Assembly: GCA_963735055.1 (NCBI GenBank) | Contig: CAVTJN010000004.1 | Span: 620,001-684,000, forward strand | Origin: JBBITI01 sp963735055 | Lineage (GTDB): Bacteria; Chloroflexota; Dehalococcoidia; Dehalococcoidales; UBA2162 | Length of the DNA stretch: 64,000 nucleotides | Direction of reading: 5' to 3' | Shown: one piece after another, positions 37,416 through 46,609 of the stretch | How the letters are laid out: each line of letters opens with the position of its first letter | Position numbering within the stretch: the stretch's first letter is position 1 | Notes under the pieces: model-generated | Database searches by the model: none | What the model was told of the DNA's origin: nothing | The model's input: only the letters and a program-made list of their open reading frames with translations | Translations under genes and position numbers: made by a program

Positions 37416-40373
37416 CTAGCTTGTTCTGCGGGTCCGGACGATCAGGACGATCAAGGCAATGACCAGGATCGCGCCGATCAGGATGATGATCCACAGCAGG
37501 AAAGCGGGGACGGCTTCAACGGCCGGCGGGACCTCGACGGTGATTGTCGCCGGGGGTTGAGTGGTGATGGTGATAGGAGGCGCTGCCGTGGTTGGCGGGA
37601 CTGGCTTGGCTTCCGTCGTGAAGATGCCGGTCACAAACGGGGTGACCGCGGCCGTCGGGGCGGATGCCCTGACTCTCCAATAGTAGACGGTGCCGTAAGC
37701 CAGTTGCTCATCGGTAGCGAACATGGCCTTGTCCGTGGTGCGGCTGAAGGTGATGATCTTGAAGGTCGGGTCATCAGAGACCACGATTTCGTAGGTCGTC
37801 GCACCGGTGGCGGGGGCCCACACGAAGGTCGGCTTCACAGGAACGTTCTGAGCGCCACTGGCGGGCGAGGAGACCGCGATCGGCTGCAAAGCGCCGATCT
37901 TCAGGGTCCTGGTTGCCGAATACGGGCTGTCGACCGGGCCATCAACTCTGACTCTCCAGTAGTAGAGGGTGTCAGCCTGGAACGGGAAAGCGATGGCAGC
38001 GGTCTGGCCAATGATCGCCAGCACACCGGCGGTTGCCGGGGCTTCTTTCACCACCTGGGTGAAAGCGCTGTCCAGAGAAATCTGCACCAGGTAGGTTGTC
38101 CCGACCGGTGCGTTGGCAACGGCGGTCCACTGGAACACGACGTTGTTGGCATTACCGGTTTCGAGATTCATACCGACTACGAAGGCTTCGGCCGGACCGG
38201 TCAGGGTCGGGCCAGCGGCCGCGAACACGTCGGTGTAGCTCCAGATGCTGCTGTCCGTCTTGTTGCGGGACATCAGCTTACCACCTGCAGCGACGATACC
38301 TCTCAACTGGTTAGCAGCAGCGGCTGGCTTGGTCCAGGCTGCAGCTGTGATCTTGGAGCGGAGCATCTCGCTGTTCACTCCATCGTCGCTCATGATGTAG
38401 ATGACGGTGCCGCTACGATCCATTCCACTGGCCGAGTAGCCGGCCGAGAGCGTAGCGACGTTGGCGCCGAAGGCGGCACTGGTGCCGATGGTGAATGTCT
38501 TGACGGCAGCGGCCGCACCCTGACCCACCGCGGTGATGACACCACCGGTGGTCAGTTTGTCGGCCGATGCAAACGCAGCCCCACCCGTGAAGGCGAGACC
38601 GGTGGAGACCCAGGTAGTGCCGCCATCGGTGGTATAGGCAACGCCCGTGAGGCCGGCGGCAATAAGGTTATCCTTGGCCAGCAGGGTCAGGGAATAGCCC
38701 GTGCCTGCGCCGGTGGTCTTCGCCGGATCGGTCCACAGGTACCCGCCATCGACCGCCTTGGAGACATCGGTGCCGGAGAGGACGTAGATTACCATGGCAC
38801 TTTCGGCTTTCAGGTCGGTTATGGGTTTGTAGCTGAATCTGGCTTGCCAGGTCTGGCCGGCGTCATTGCTGTACTGGATAGCGGTGTCCGCGCAAGCGGC
38901 AAAGAAAATGACGTCAAAGTTGTCCATAGCGGGCCGGACCATCCAGCCGTTGACGCCGGTGAGCGCCTTGTAGACCCGCTCCCATGAGGCGGTCTTGCGC
39001 CACAGGCTCGTCACGCCCGAGGTCGGGTTCGAGGATACCACGTAGGTCTTGGTGCCATCGGCTTTGACTGCCAGGTCATCCAGGACGGCGGTGGTGTCGA
39101 TGAAGGCAACATCATTGAAGGTCCTGCCGTCATCAGCCGACAGACCAAAGGCGGTCTCGTCGGCGGGGGCCGCCGGGGCGACTGCCGTCGCGGCGCCAAC
39201 GCTGGCGCCGAAGAAGGCGACCGTGGTCATCTTAGTGTTGGTCCATGACGGCGCCTTGCTGGCGGGCGCGGCCGAATCAGCTTCCGCCGTCAGTGGCGTG
39301 GCCACGCGGTACACCGCGTTGCTGTTGGCCGCACCAGCCACCAGTTTGTCACCAGCTGCGTTCACGCCGACGCTCCACATGGAGACGGCCGCAAGGCTGG
39401 CGATGGTATTACCCTTGGCCCGGAACAGACCGCCGGTCGTCCCCGCGATCGTGATGTAGGCATTGCGCAGGGTCGCATCGAAGGCCATGTAGGAACCGGG
39501 CAGTTCTACTGTTGCCGCGGTGATCCCGGCCGGGATAACCGTGGCGCTGCTGATAACCTTGCCGCCGGCGGTGGCGCCGTACACCGTGTAGTCGGCGTTC
39601 CACCTCTTGGTGGCAATGTTGGCAACGTTGGAGCGGGACTCGGTGCCGTTGCCGGTGACCACCACGAGGGTGCGGTCACTCAGGAAGTTGGGGGAGTACG
39701 CCACGGCCAGGGCGGTCGCGGCAGCCGTGACATCCACGGTGGGGTCAAGAGCGGTGGTCCAGCCGTTGGTCAGGTTGCCATTGAAGGCATCGACCCAGCC
39801 GGCGGTCCCGCCGAAGTCGGCAGTGCTGGTGAAATACCATACACCGGCGCCGCCGAGCGAACTGGTCCCGGCCACGGCCACGGAGCGGGCTCCGCCAATT
39901 GCCGGGGCGACCGAGATCGAGTTAAGCGCTGTCGCCGCACTGCCGCTGGTCCCATCGACCACAGCAGCCATGGGGGCCCAGGTAGCGCCGCCGTTTACCG
40001 ACGTCACTACCGTGTTGCCGACGATAACGGCGACAAACGAGCCGTCAGCCACGTCCGGGGCGACGGCCACTTTGACCGCCAGCCCACTGGCATAGGCGGT
40101 CTGCTGCGACCAGCTGGCACCACCGTTGGTGCTCTTGTAGACTCGGTTGTCACTGGTCGTGGCATATGCAGTTGACCCGTTGCCTGCGACCGCTATGTCG
40201 ATGACATCGCGTCCGAAAACCGCGCCGGTAACCGTGGGCGGCTTGTTAGCCGGGTCCTCAACGGTCCAGCTGGCATTACCTGCCGACGCTGGGGCCGAGG
40301 CCACGAACATACTGGCAAGGACTGCAATAGTCAGCCCTATGCCCAGTATTCGGGACAATTTTGTTCGTTTCAT
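37416..40373 (-). CDS. Large BNR/Asp-box-repeat surface protein (S-layer-like)
   Basis: A 985-residue exported protein. Signal peptide MKRTKLSRILGIGLTIAVLA with cleavage near ASA. The body holds repeats of the Asp-box type (KSTNGGASW, YSNDAGQTW, YTTDGGTTW) that form beta-propellers. Two fibronectin-like segments follow with YYWRVR at about 830 and 925. After a Pro/Thr linker comes a C-terminal membrane helix (AFLLWIIILIGAILVIALIV) with an Arg-rich tail. A BNR/Asp-box protein is reported as a dominant, putative S-layer protein in Dehalococcoides. The sequence is Ala/Thr/Gly-rich and almost free of Cys. It is a single-gene unit with its own promoter, long leader and strong terminator, as expected for high expression. 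Confidence 0.85.
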   Translation of the reverse strand: MKRTKLSRILGIGLTIAVLASMFVASAPASAGNASWTVEDPANKPPTVTGAVFGRDVIDIAVAGNGSTAYATTSDNRVYKSTNGGASWSQQTAYASGLAVKVAVAPDVADGSFVAVIVGNTVVTSVNGGATWAPMAAVVDGTSGSAATALNSISVAPAIGGARSVAVAGTSSLGGAGVWYFTSTADFGGTAGWVDAFNGNLTNGWTTALDPTVDVTAAATALAVAYSPNFLSDRTLVVVTGNGTESRSNVANIATKRWNADYTVYGATAGGKVISSATVIPAGITAATVELPGSYMAFDATLRNAYITIAGTTGGLFRAKGNTIASLAAVSMWSVGVNAAGDKLVAGAANSNAVYRVATPLTAEADSAAPASKAPSWTNTKMTTVAFFGASVGAATAVAPAAPADETAFGLSADDGRTFNDVAFIDTTAVLDDLAVKADGTKTYVVSSNPTSGVTSLWRKTASWERVYKALTGVNGWMVRPAMDNFDVIFFAACADTAIQYSNDAGQTWQARFSYKPITDLKAESAMVIYVLSGTDVSKAVDGGYLWTDPAKTTGAGTGYSLTLLAKDNLIAAGLTGVAYTTDGGTTWVSTGLAFTGGAAFASADKLTTGGVITAVGQGAAAAVKTFTIGTSAAFGANVATLSAGYSASGMDRSGTVIYIMSDDGVNSEMLRSKITAAAWTKPAAAANQLRGIVAAGGKLMSRNKTDSSIWSYTDVFAAAGPTLTGPAEAFVVGMNLETGNANNVVFQWTAVANAPVGTTYLVQISLDSAFTQVVKEAPATAGVLAIIGQTAAIAFPFQADTLYYWRVRVDGPVDSPYSATRTLKIGALQPIAVSSPASGAQNVPVKPTFVWAPATGATTYEIVVSDDPTFKIITFSRTTDKAMFATDEQLAYGTVYYWRVRASAPTAAVTPFVTGIFTTEAKPVPPTTAAPPITITTQPPATITVEVPPAVEAVPAFLLWIIILIGAILVIALIVLIVRTRRTS

Positions 40374-40502
40374 ATTCGACCTTTGATTACTCCTTTATGA
40401 ATCTTGTGCCTCCGGCTCGGAAGACCTCGTTAATTTTGTTTAATTTATTTGCCCTCTCTGCCACGGAGACACGGTATTGACCATGTCTATGACTCGATCA
40501 TT

Positions 40503-40553
40503 TCACTCTCCCTTTCGGGCTTTCGCCATGGCATCACCTCCTGTTGTACAACA
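40503..40553 (-). promoter_or_regulatory. Leader of the surface-protein gene: palindrome, perfect SD and 8-codon ORF
   Basis: In the ~210-base leader, reading on the minus strand: palindrome TGTTGTACAACA (40553-40542), then AGGAGGTGA (40542-40534), then ATG 40529 opening an 8-codon ORF (MAKARKGE) ending TGA at 40503. The true gene starts 130 bases downstream (ATG 40373) with a weaker AAAGG. The rest of 40374-40502 is AT-rich with no other gene. This could be a leader peptide or an mRNA-stabilising ribosome stand-by site. Confidence 0.5.
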
Positions 40554-40587
40554 CAGAATAGGGCGGTTTCCCACCACCCTGAAGACC

Positions 40588-40596
40588 ATTATAGCA
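40588..40596 (-). promoter_or_regulatory. Extended -10 promoter of the surface-protein gene
   Basis: Minus strand TGCTATAAT (40596-40588), a perfect extended -10. No good -35 box at 17-18 bases; a TTGACA sits too close, 8 bases upstream. Predicted transcript start about 40581. Confidence 0.6.
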
Positions 40597-40717
40597 CGGG
40601 GTGTCAATAGCATTGAGCGTGAGTCGTGGGTACCACATACTATAGTAACGACGCGCCGCCCCTTTGGTTAGCTCCGAAAAACCGTCGCCCCCGCCCTTCC
40701 CCTCCCCGACCCTTGAA

Positions 40718-40726
40718 TGATATAAT
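40718..40726 (+). promoter_or_regulatory. Extended -10 promoter of eno
   Basis: TGATATAAT with a weak -35. The transcript would start near 40733, giving a leader of about 78 bases that ends in the SD AAGGAAAGGAG. Confidence 0.5.
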
Positions 40727-40810
40727 CGCCACGTAACTACTCTGGCACTGGCAGGCCGCAACCGCAGGCGGCGATCGGCCACCCGGTTTTCAACAAGGAA
40801 AGGAGAGGTC

Positions 40811-42142
40811 ATGGCTGCTATCGCCCGTGTCACCGCCCGCGAAATCCTCGATTCCCGCGGTAACCCCACCGTCGCCGTCCGCGTTGAGCTGGCCGATGGC
40901 AAGGCCGGCCATGCCGCCGTTCCATCGGGCGCCTCCACCGGTACCCATGAGGCCCTGGAATTGCGCGATGGCGACGCGGCCCGCTACGGCGGCAAAGGCG
41001 TCCTTAATGCGGTCCGGAATGTAAACGAGGTCATCGCGCCAGCCGTCATCGGGATGTCACCCGGGGACCAGCTAGCCGTCGACCGCCGGCTCATCGAACT
41101 CGACGGCACACCCAACAAGTCCCGGCTCGGCGCCAACGCCACCCTGGGGGTGTCGCTGGCCGTTGCCCACGCCGCCGCTCTCGCCGCCGGACTGCCCCTT
41201 TACCGGTACCTGGGCCAGACCCGGGCGGCCGCGTCGGGACAGGCCGAAACCTATACCCTTCCCGTCCCGCTGCTTAACATCCTTAACGGCGGCAAACATG
41301 CCGCCGGTTCCACTGATCTGCAGGAGTTCATGATCGCCCCGGCCGGCGCCGCCACTTTCCGGCAGGCGCTCCAGATGGGGGCCGAAATTTACCATTCACT
41401 GCAGCGAGTGCTGCAGTCCCGGGGTCTGGGCACCAACGTCGGTGACGAGGGCGGCTTCGCCCCGTCGCTGCCCTCGAACCGTGACGCCGTCGAATTGGTC
41501 GTGACGGCCATCGAAAAGGCCGGCTACCGGCCAGGGAAGGACTGCTTCATCGCCCTCGATCCCGCCTCCACCGAGTTATTTCAGAACGGCCGCTATGTTC
41601 TTGCCCGGGAGGGGGTCACACTGAGTTCGCCGGAAATGGTCGACTACTACCTGCGGTGGGTTTCGATGTATCCCATCATCAGTATCGAAGATGGCATGGC
41701 CGAAGACGACTGGACGGGATGGCAATTGCTGACCGCGAAGCTGGGCCGCAAGGTCCAGTTGGTGGGCGACGACCTCTACGTCACCAACGTGAAGCGCCTG
41801 GAGCGGGGCATCGCCCAGAAAGCATCGAATTCAATCCTCATCAAACCCAACCAGATCGGCACGCTTTCCGAGACGGTGGAGGCCATCGAGATGGTCCTTC
41901 CCCTGCCGGCCTGGACCGCCGTCATCAGCCACCGTTCGGGAGAGACCGAGGATACCACCATTGCCGACCTCGCGGTCGGACTGTGCACCGGGCAGATCAA
42001 GACCGGCGCCCCCTGCCGCAGCGAACGTACCGCCAAGTACAACCGGCTCCTCGCCATCGAAGAGGAACTGGGCTCCTGCGCCGAATACGCCGGTCTGCTG
42101 GCATTTCGGAGTCTAGCCCCGCAGCTGCCGGCCGGTGGCTAA
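40811..42142 (+). CDS. eno: Enolase
   Basis: Converts 2-phosphoglycerate to phosphoenolpyruvate in glycolysis/gluconeogenesis. 443 residues: N-terminal AREILDSRGNPTVAV, the substrate loop PSGASTGTHEALELRDGD, LLNILNGGKHAAGSTDLQEF, metal ligands in CFIALDPASTEL, SIEDGMAEDDW and GDDLYVTN, and the catalytic Lys in ILIKPNQIGTL with SHRSGETEDTTIADLAVG. Length slightly above 430. Strong SD. An MBL-fold hydrolase gene and gap follow on the same strand, suggesting a glycolytic unit. Confidence 0.96.
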   Translation: MAAIARVTAREILDSRGNPTVAVRVELADGKAGHAAVPSGASTGTHEALELRDGDAARYGGKGVLNAVRNVNEVIAPAVIGMSPGDQLAVDRRLIELDGTPNKSRLGANATLGVSLAVAHAAALAAGLPLYRYLGQTRAAASGQAETYTLPVPLLNILNGGKHAAGSTDLQEFMIAPAGAATFRQALQMGAEIYHSLQRVLQSRGLGTNVGDEGGFAPSLPSNRDAVELVVTAIEKAGYRPGKDCFIALDPASTELFQNGRYVLAREGVTLSSPEMVDYYLRWVSMYPIISIEDGMAEDDWTGWQLLTAKLGRKVQLVGDDLYVTNVKRLERGIAQKASNSILIKPNQIGTLSETVEAIEMVLPLPAWTAVISHRSGETEDTTIADLAVGLCTGQIKTGAPCRSERTAKYNRLLAIEEELGSCAEYAGLLAFRSLAPQLPAGG

Positions 42143-42159
42143 CCGCTGAAAGCTGAGCA

Positions 42160-43185
42160 ATGACTGAAATCTTACCCGGCATCACCCAACTGAAGACTCC
42201 CATTCCCCACAACCCGCTGGGATTCACCAACATCTACCTTATTCGGGCCGGCGACGGCTATTTCCTGATCGATGCCGGGTTCGGCAGTCCGGAAGCGCTT
42301 CAGGCCCTGCACCGGCAGATGGATGAAGCCGGGGCTGAGGTCCGCAAGATATCGCGGATCATCATCACTCACGCCCACGGCGACCACATTGGACTGGCCG
42401 CCCGGATCAAGGAACTCTCCGGGGCGTCCGTCGCCCTTCATCCCCTTGAGAGAAGGCTGCCCGGACCCCCGCCACGCGGAGACCACGACTTCGCCAGCCT
42501 GAACGCCGACTGGCTTCGGACCACCGGCATGCCCGCCGGGCCCCCCCCCGGGAGAGCGCACCGCCACGGGCCCGGACCCGGTATGGGCCATTTTGAGCCA
42601 CCCCCCGAGCCCGATGTCCTGCTCGCCGACCAGCAGGAGATACTGGCCGACGGTGTCGACCTGCGTGTCATCTGGACGCCGGGCCATTCCCCCGGACACG
42701 TGTGCCTCTACGAAGCCAACCGCAAGGTGCTTTTCTCGGCCGACCATGTTCTGCCCACGACCACGCCGAATATCGGCCTACGCCCGGGCAGCAACGGCCA
42801 GGCCGACAGCAACCCGCTCGACGATTACCTGCGGTCGCTGGGCAAGGTCAAAGACATGGCGGTCGAGGTGGTCCTGCCGGGCCACGAACACGTCTTCTAC
42901 GACCTGCCCCGTCGTGTCGAACAGATCCTGGGACACCACCATCACCGCAACGAAGAGATCCTGGCCGCCATGGAATCAGGCCCTAAGACCGCCTACCAGG
43001 TCTCGGAGTTAATAACCTGGATGCCAACGTCCGGCGGCGTGAAGTTCCACAATCTGGCCCACTGGGACCAGCGAATGGCGGTTTCGGAGACCATCTCCCA
43101 CGTTCAGTCGTTGCGGGCGGCCGGAGCGATCGAGAGATTCGGACGCGACGGTGTTGTATACTATCAACTGACATCTGCGAGCTGA
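42160..43185 (+). CDS. MBL-fold metallo-hydrolase with a His/Pro/Gly-rich insertion
   Basis: A metallo-beta-lactamase-fold hydrolase of 341 residues, related to glyoxalase II/LACTB2-type enzymes. Seen: the metal motif THAHGDHIGLA at about 70-80, further ligands in WTPGHSPGHVCLY and LFSADHVL, and VVLPGHEHVF; a C-terminal winged-helix-like domain ends the protein. Residues about 125-150 form an insertion of Pro, Gly, Arg and His not typical of the fold. Substrate unknown. It starts 17 bases after eno and is 45 bases before gap, so it is likely co-expressed with glycolysis. Confidence 0.85.
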   Translation: MTEILPGITQLKTPIPHNPLGFTNIYLIRAGDGYFLIDAGFGSPEALQALHRQMDEAGAEVRKISRIIITHAHGDHIGLAARIKELSGASVALHPLERRLPGPPPRGDHDFASLNADWLRTTGMPAGPPPGRAHRHGPGPGMGHFEPPPEPDVLLADQQEILADGVDLRVIWTPGHSPGHVCLYEANRKVLFSADHVLPTTTPNIGLRPGSNGQADSNPLDDYLRSLGKVKDMAVEVVLPGHEHVFYDLPRRVEQILGHHHHRNEEILAAMESGPKTAYQVSELITWMPTSGGVKFHNLAHWDQRMAVSETISHVQSLRAAGAIERFGRDGVVYYQLTSAS

Positions 43186-43230
43186 CAGCCGGCAGCTAAC
43201 ACAGCTTTCGGCTTTGACGAGGAGGACCAA

Positions 43231-44244
43231 ATGACCACGCGGATCGGCATCAACGGCTTCGGACGCATCGGCAGGCTTACCTTCAAGACCATCAGCCAAT
43301 ACCACTCGGGCGAACTGGAGGTAGTGGCCATCAACGACCTTACCGATACCCGGACCAATGCCCACCTGCTCAAGTGGGATTCGACTTACGGCCGGTTTCC
43401 CGGATCGATTGAAGTCTCCGATAATTCTTTCCTTGTTGACGGCCATGAGGTAAGAGTCTTCGCCGAAAGGGAGCCGGCCAATATCCCCTGGAAGAGCGTC
43501 GGGGCAGATATCGTCATCGAGTCAACCGGCTTGTTCACCGACGGCCCCAAAGCTGCCGCACACATGAAGGGCGGCGCGAAGAAGGTCCTCATATCCGGCC
43601 CGGCCCGCAACGAGGACGTTACCATCGTCCTTGGCGTTAACGAGGAGAAGTACGACCGGACCCGGCACAACATAATCTCCAACGCTTCCTGCACCACCAA
43701 CGCCATTGCCCCGGTGGTCAATGTACTGCATCAGAACTTCGGCGTGGCCAAAGGCCTGATGACCACGGTTCATGCCTACACCAACGACCAGCGCATACTG
43801 GATACCGTCCATCGTGACCTGCGCCGGGCCCGCGCCGCGGCCATGAATATCATCCCCACCACCACCGGCGCCGCCAGCCTGGTGGGCACCCTCATTCCCG
43901 ATCTCAAGGGCAAGATACATGGTCTGGCCCTCCGCGTGCCCGTCCCCACCGTCTCGGTGATCGACTTTGTGGCCGACCTCAAGCAGGACATTTCTCTTGA
44001 CCGGGTCACCCAGGCCCTGCGTGCCGCGGCCGAGGGTCCGCTCAAGGGCATCCTCGAATACTGCGAAGAAGAGCTCGTGAGCATGGACTTCAAGGGCAAT
44101 ACCCACTCCTCGATCGTTGATGCCCCGAGTACTATGGTCATCGGCGGCAACATGGTCAAGGTGGTCGCCTGGTACGACAATGAATGGGGCTACAGTTGCC
44201 GGCTGGCTGACCTTGCGGCCTTCGTGGCCGGAAAAGGTCTTTAG
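43231..44244 (+). CDS. gap: Glyceraldehyde-3-phosphate dehydrogenase (type I)
   Basis: Oxidises glyceraldehyde 3-phosphate to 1,3-bisphosphoglycerate. 337 residues: IGINGFGRIGRL, NDLTDTRTNAHLLKWDSTYG, the catalytic Cys154 in SNASCTTNAIAPV, TTVHAYTNDQ with the catalytic His, and the C-terminal WYDNEWGYSCRLADL. SD ACGAGGAGG lies before ATG 43231. The TAG stop is in the same frame as the following nuclease's signal-peptide coding stretch. Confidence 0.97.
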   Translation: MTTRIGINGFGRIGRLTFKTISQYHSGELEVVAINDLTDTRTNAHLLKWDSTYGRFPGSIEVSDNSFLVDGHEVRVFAEREPANIPWKSVGADIVIESTGLFTDGPKAAAHMKGGAKKVLISGPARNEDVTIVLGVNEEKYDRTRHNIISNASCTTNAIAPVVNVLHQNFGVAKGLMTTVHAYTNDQRILDTVHRDLRRARAAAMNIIPTTTGAASLVGTLIPDLKGKIHGLALRVPVPTVSVIDFVADLKQDISLDRVTQALRAAAEGPLKGILEYCEEELVSMDFKGNTHSSIVDAPSTMVIGGNMVKVVAWYDNEWGYSCRLADLAAFVAGKGL

Positions 44245-44264
44245 CCTACGCGCTGGAGAACCTG

Positions 44265-44712
44265 GTGCTCTCTGCTGGCCCTGCTCCTCGCCTTCGCACT
44301 CAGCAGTTGCCTCACCGTCTCGACTACCCGGGACCCCGGCCGCGTCGGCAGAGTTGTCGACGGCGACACCATCGTCCTGGCCAGCGGCCAGCGGGTCCGC
44401 TATATCGGCATGGACGCCCCGGAAATGGATCCGGCGGAGCCATTTGCCCGGGAGGCCGCCCAGGCCAACCGTGATCTGGTCGAAGGCAAGACGATCCGCC
44501 TCGAAAAGGACGTGTCCGATACCGACCGCTATGGCCGTCTGCTCCGCTACGTCTGGGTCGACAGCACCATGGTTAACCTGGAGATGGTGCGGCGCGGGCT
44601 GGCCCAGGCCCACGCCTATCCGCCCGACACCCGCTACCAGCTCCAGTTAGAAGCCGCCGAAGTTGAAGCCAGACTGAGGGGACTCGGAATGTGGGCCCCG
44701 GCTAGTCGTTGA
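44265..44712 (+). CDS. Thermonuclease-family (SNase) lipoprotein, with an apparent frameshift in the signal peptide
   Basis: A secreted nuclease: RVGRVVDGDTIVL, VRYIGMDAPEM, DRYGRLLRYVWV and VNLEMVRRGLAQAH are SNase-fold motifs with the active-site Asp, Glu and Arg. The frame before the first ATG (44410) reads through a lipoprotein signal, LLALLLAFALSSC, back to the gap stop with no ATG, GTG or TTG. A GTG at 44265, five bases after GGAGA, is in another frame; removing one base near 44274 joins it to give a start of about 15 residues ending in the lipobox LSSC. About 148 residues if corrected. It overlaps the convergent SIMPL gene by 11 bases. Confidence 0.75.
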
Positions 44713-45475
44713 TGGCGTAGGTTACCTGGACGCTGACCGTGATGTCCATCTCCCCCGGATTGACCGGAGTCGCTACCGCCAACCCTTTGTCCGCCGCCAC
44801 CGGCGCCGAGACCTCTCTCGAGTATGGGTAATAAGAACTCTCCGAGATGAAAGTCGGCTTCCCCAGCTTCACCCCACCCAGACTCGCCAGTTGCTCCGCC
44901 TTATTCCGGGCATCGGCCATCGCCTTGTCCCGGGCCTCTTTGGTGGCCGCGGCCGGATCATCCAGGGTGAAACTGATATTGTCGATGCGGGTAAGGTCGC
45001 CACCGGCGGCTGCGACGGCATCGATGACCTCGCCCGCCTTATCGACCGTCCTGATCTTGACCGTGACGCTGTTGGACACGCGGTAGCCGATCACGATCTC
45101 AACCTGCCCCTTGTCATCCCACCGCGTGATCCGGTTGATACTGAAGAACCGGGTCTGAATGTCTTTCTTGGCCACGCCGTTGTCGTTCAGGGCTTTCATG
45201 ACGCGGTCCATCGCTTCCGCTGCCTTGGTCTGGGCTTCGCCAACCGTGGTCGCTTGCGCCTCGACACCGAGTTGCAGCAAGGCCACGTCGGGCGCTGCGG
45301 TGACTTTTCCCAGTCCGTTCACCCAGATTCCGACCTGCTGGTTCGGTATGCTCACGCTCACTGATCCGGCGGTGGCTCCCGGGCTGTTCGCCGCGTTCTG
45401 CGCCAAAACGATCCCACCGATGCTCAGCAGCAGAGCGATTCCTACCGCCACTGCCAGCAATCTGATCTTGTTCAT
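44702..45475 (-). CDS. SIMPL domain protein (DUF541), exported
   Basis: 257 residues with an N-terminal signal peptide (RLLAVAVGIALLLSIGGIVLAQ) and a SIMPL/DUF541 domain: VNGLGKVTAAPDVALLQLGVE, a segment with VAKKDIQTRFFSINRI, GYRVSNSVTVKIR, and EARDKAMADARNKAEQLASLGGVKLG near the end. Acts outside the membrane; function of the family is not settled. Convergent with the nuclease. Upstream 45476-45643 holds no gene. Confidence 0.88.
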   Translation of the reverse strand: MNKIRLLAVAVGIALLLSIGGIVLAQNAANSPGATAGSVSVSIPNQQVGIWVNGLGKVTAAPDVALLQLGVEAQATTVGEAQTKAAEAMDRVMKALNDNGVAKKDIQTRFFSINRITRWDDKGQVEIVIGYRVSNSVTVKIRTVDKAGEVIDAVAAAGGDLTRIDNISFTLDDPAAATKEARDKAMADARNKAEQLASLGGVKLGKPTFISESSYYPYSREVSAPVAADKGLAVATPVNPGEMDITVSVQVTYAIND

Positions 45476-45643
45476 CGCTCACCTCATCTTTCCGGCGTCC
45501 TGACGTCCGGTTACTAATATATATAACGCCCCCACACCCCTCCGGTTAGCCCCAGGCTCGGTCTGGCATGATCTAAACACGACCCCAGGCTCGCGCGTCA
45601 GCCTCATAACTGTTGTCCGGGATCTAGTGACCTCCATCTTAGC

Positions 45644-46609
45644 CTAGGGTTGGTCCTGCAAAGCCTGGAGGACCTTCTCATAGCCACTCTGCGAGACCGC
45701 GATCGCCCGAACCAGCGCCGGTTCCGTCTCCGGGGAGACAGAAGCCAGAGCCGCTTTCAACCGGGCCGCGTTCTCGGCCGACTGGATAGCAATTCTAGCC
45801 TTGAATGCGGCCCTGGGGGAGATCGTTTCGACCGAACCGTCTGCCGAAGCCACCGTCCCCGCCGAAGGTTCCCCGTAGTTGGGACTGATCACCGTTGGCG
45901 CTGGTGACGCGGCGCCGGCCGTAGTGGGCGCCGGCGTGGCTGCCGATTCGATGGTCCGTTCGGACGGGGGCGACAACGCCGGCGCGGCGGCACTGCTGTC
46001 TTTTGAGAACAGCACCGCATCCTGACTGACGCCCCCCGACAGTTCGGTAATCCTGCTCAAATACCGGTCAAGATCCCGGGTTACCCGGGGCAACTGCCCG
46101 GCATCACTCCGGCCCGCCAGGTGGACGATTTCCCCAACCCTTTGGTCGGCAAGATGAGCGTACAGATCGAGTTTCGCCGTTGCCGACAGCGCTAGCGCCA
46201 GTCTGGCGCTCTCTGTAGCATGTTTCACCGCGTACAGCGGCTGGCCGGGCATGCTGCCCGCGGCCGCGACCACGGTACCCCCGCCCCCCAGCACCACCAC
46301 CAGGAACGCCGCCAGTGACCAAGCCCAGGCCGGCCGCCAATTCCAGGCGAAACCGGCACGCCTGCCCGCCGGCTGTAAAGCCCGGTCACGCTGCGCCGCA
46401 ACAAGCTGCCGGCGCGCCCTCTCCCGGAACTCAGGGCGAGGCTCTACCAGCACGGCTCTACGCGTCGCCACCACCGTCTCGAGCAGCGGGCGCAATTCCG
46501 CTGCCAGCGCCGGAAAGCGGTGCAGGCAGTCCTCTACCGACTCACCTTTCTTGAGAACCAGTTCGAGGCATTCCTCGAATGCGTCACGAACTGGCTTGGA
46601 GCTTGTCAT
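45644..46609 (-). CDS. DUF5667-type membrane protein, putative anti-sigma partner
   Basis: About 321 residues: a cytoplasmic helical N-terminus (FEECLELVLKKGESVEDCLHRFP), one membrane helix (WAWSLAAFLVVVLGGGGTVVAAAG, about 97-120), then an external part starting SMPGQPLYAVKHATE typical of DUF5667, followed by a Ser/Thr/Pro/Ala-rich linker and a helical end. It starts inside the ECF sigma gene (ATG 46609, overlap 26 bases; GTG 46615 also possible), so they are co-translated. Anti-sigma function is inferred from context and the topology. Confidence 0.78.
   Translation of the reverse strand: MTSSKPVRDAFEECLELVLKKGESVEDCLHRFPALAAELRPLLETVVATRRAVLVEPRPEFRERARRQLVAAQRDRALQPAGRRAGFAWNWRPAWAWSLAAFLVVVLGGGGTVVAAAGSMPGQPLYAVKHATESARLALALSATAKLDLYAHLADQRVGEIVHLAGRSDAGQLPRVTRDLDRYLSRITELSGGVSQDAVLFSKDSSAAAPALSPPSERTIESAATPAPTTAGAASPAPTVISPNYGEPSAGTVASADGSVETISPRAAFKARIAIQSAENAARLKAALASVSPETEPALVRAIAVSQSGYEKVLQALQDQP

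Noticed and set aside
37302..38987. Plus-strand 561-codon ORF
   Set aside because: Antisense shadow of the Ala/Thr/Gly-rich surface protein; low-complexity translation without features.
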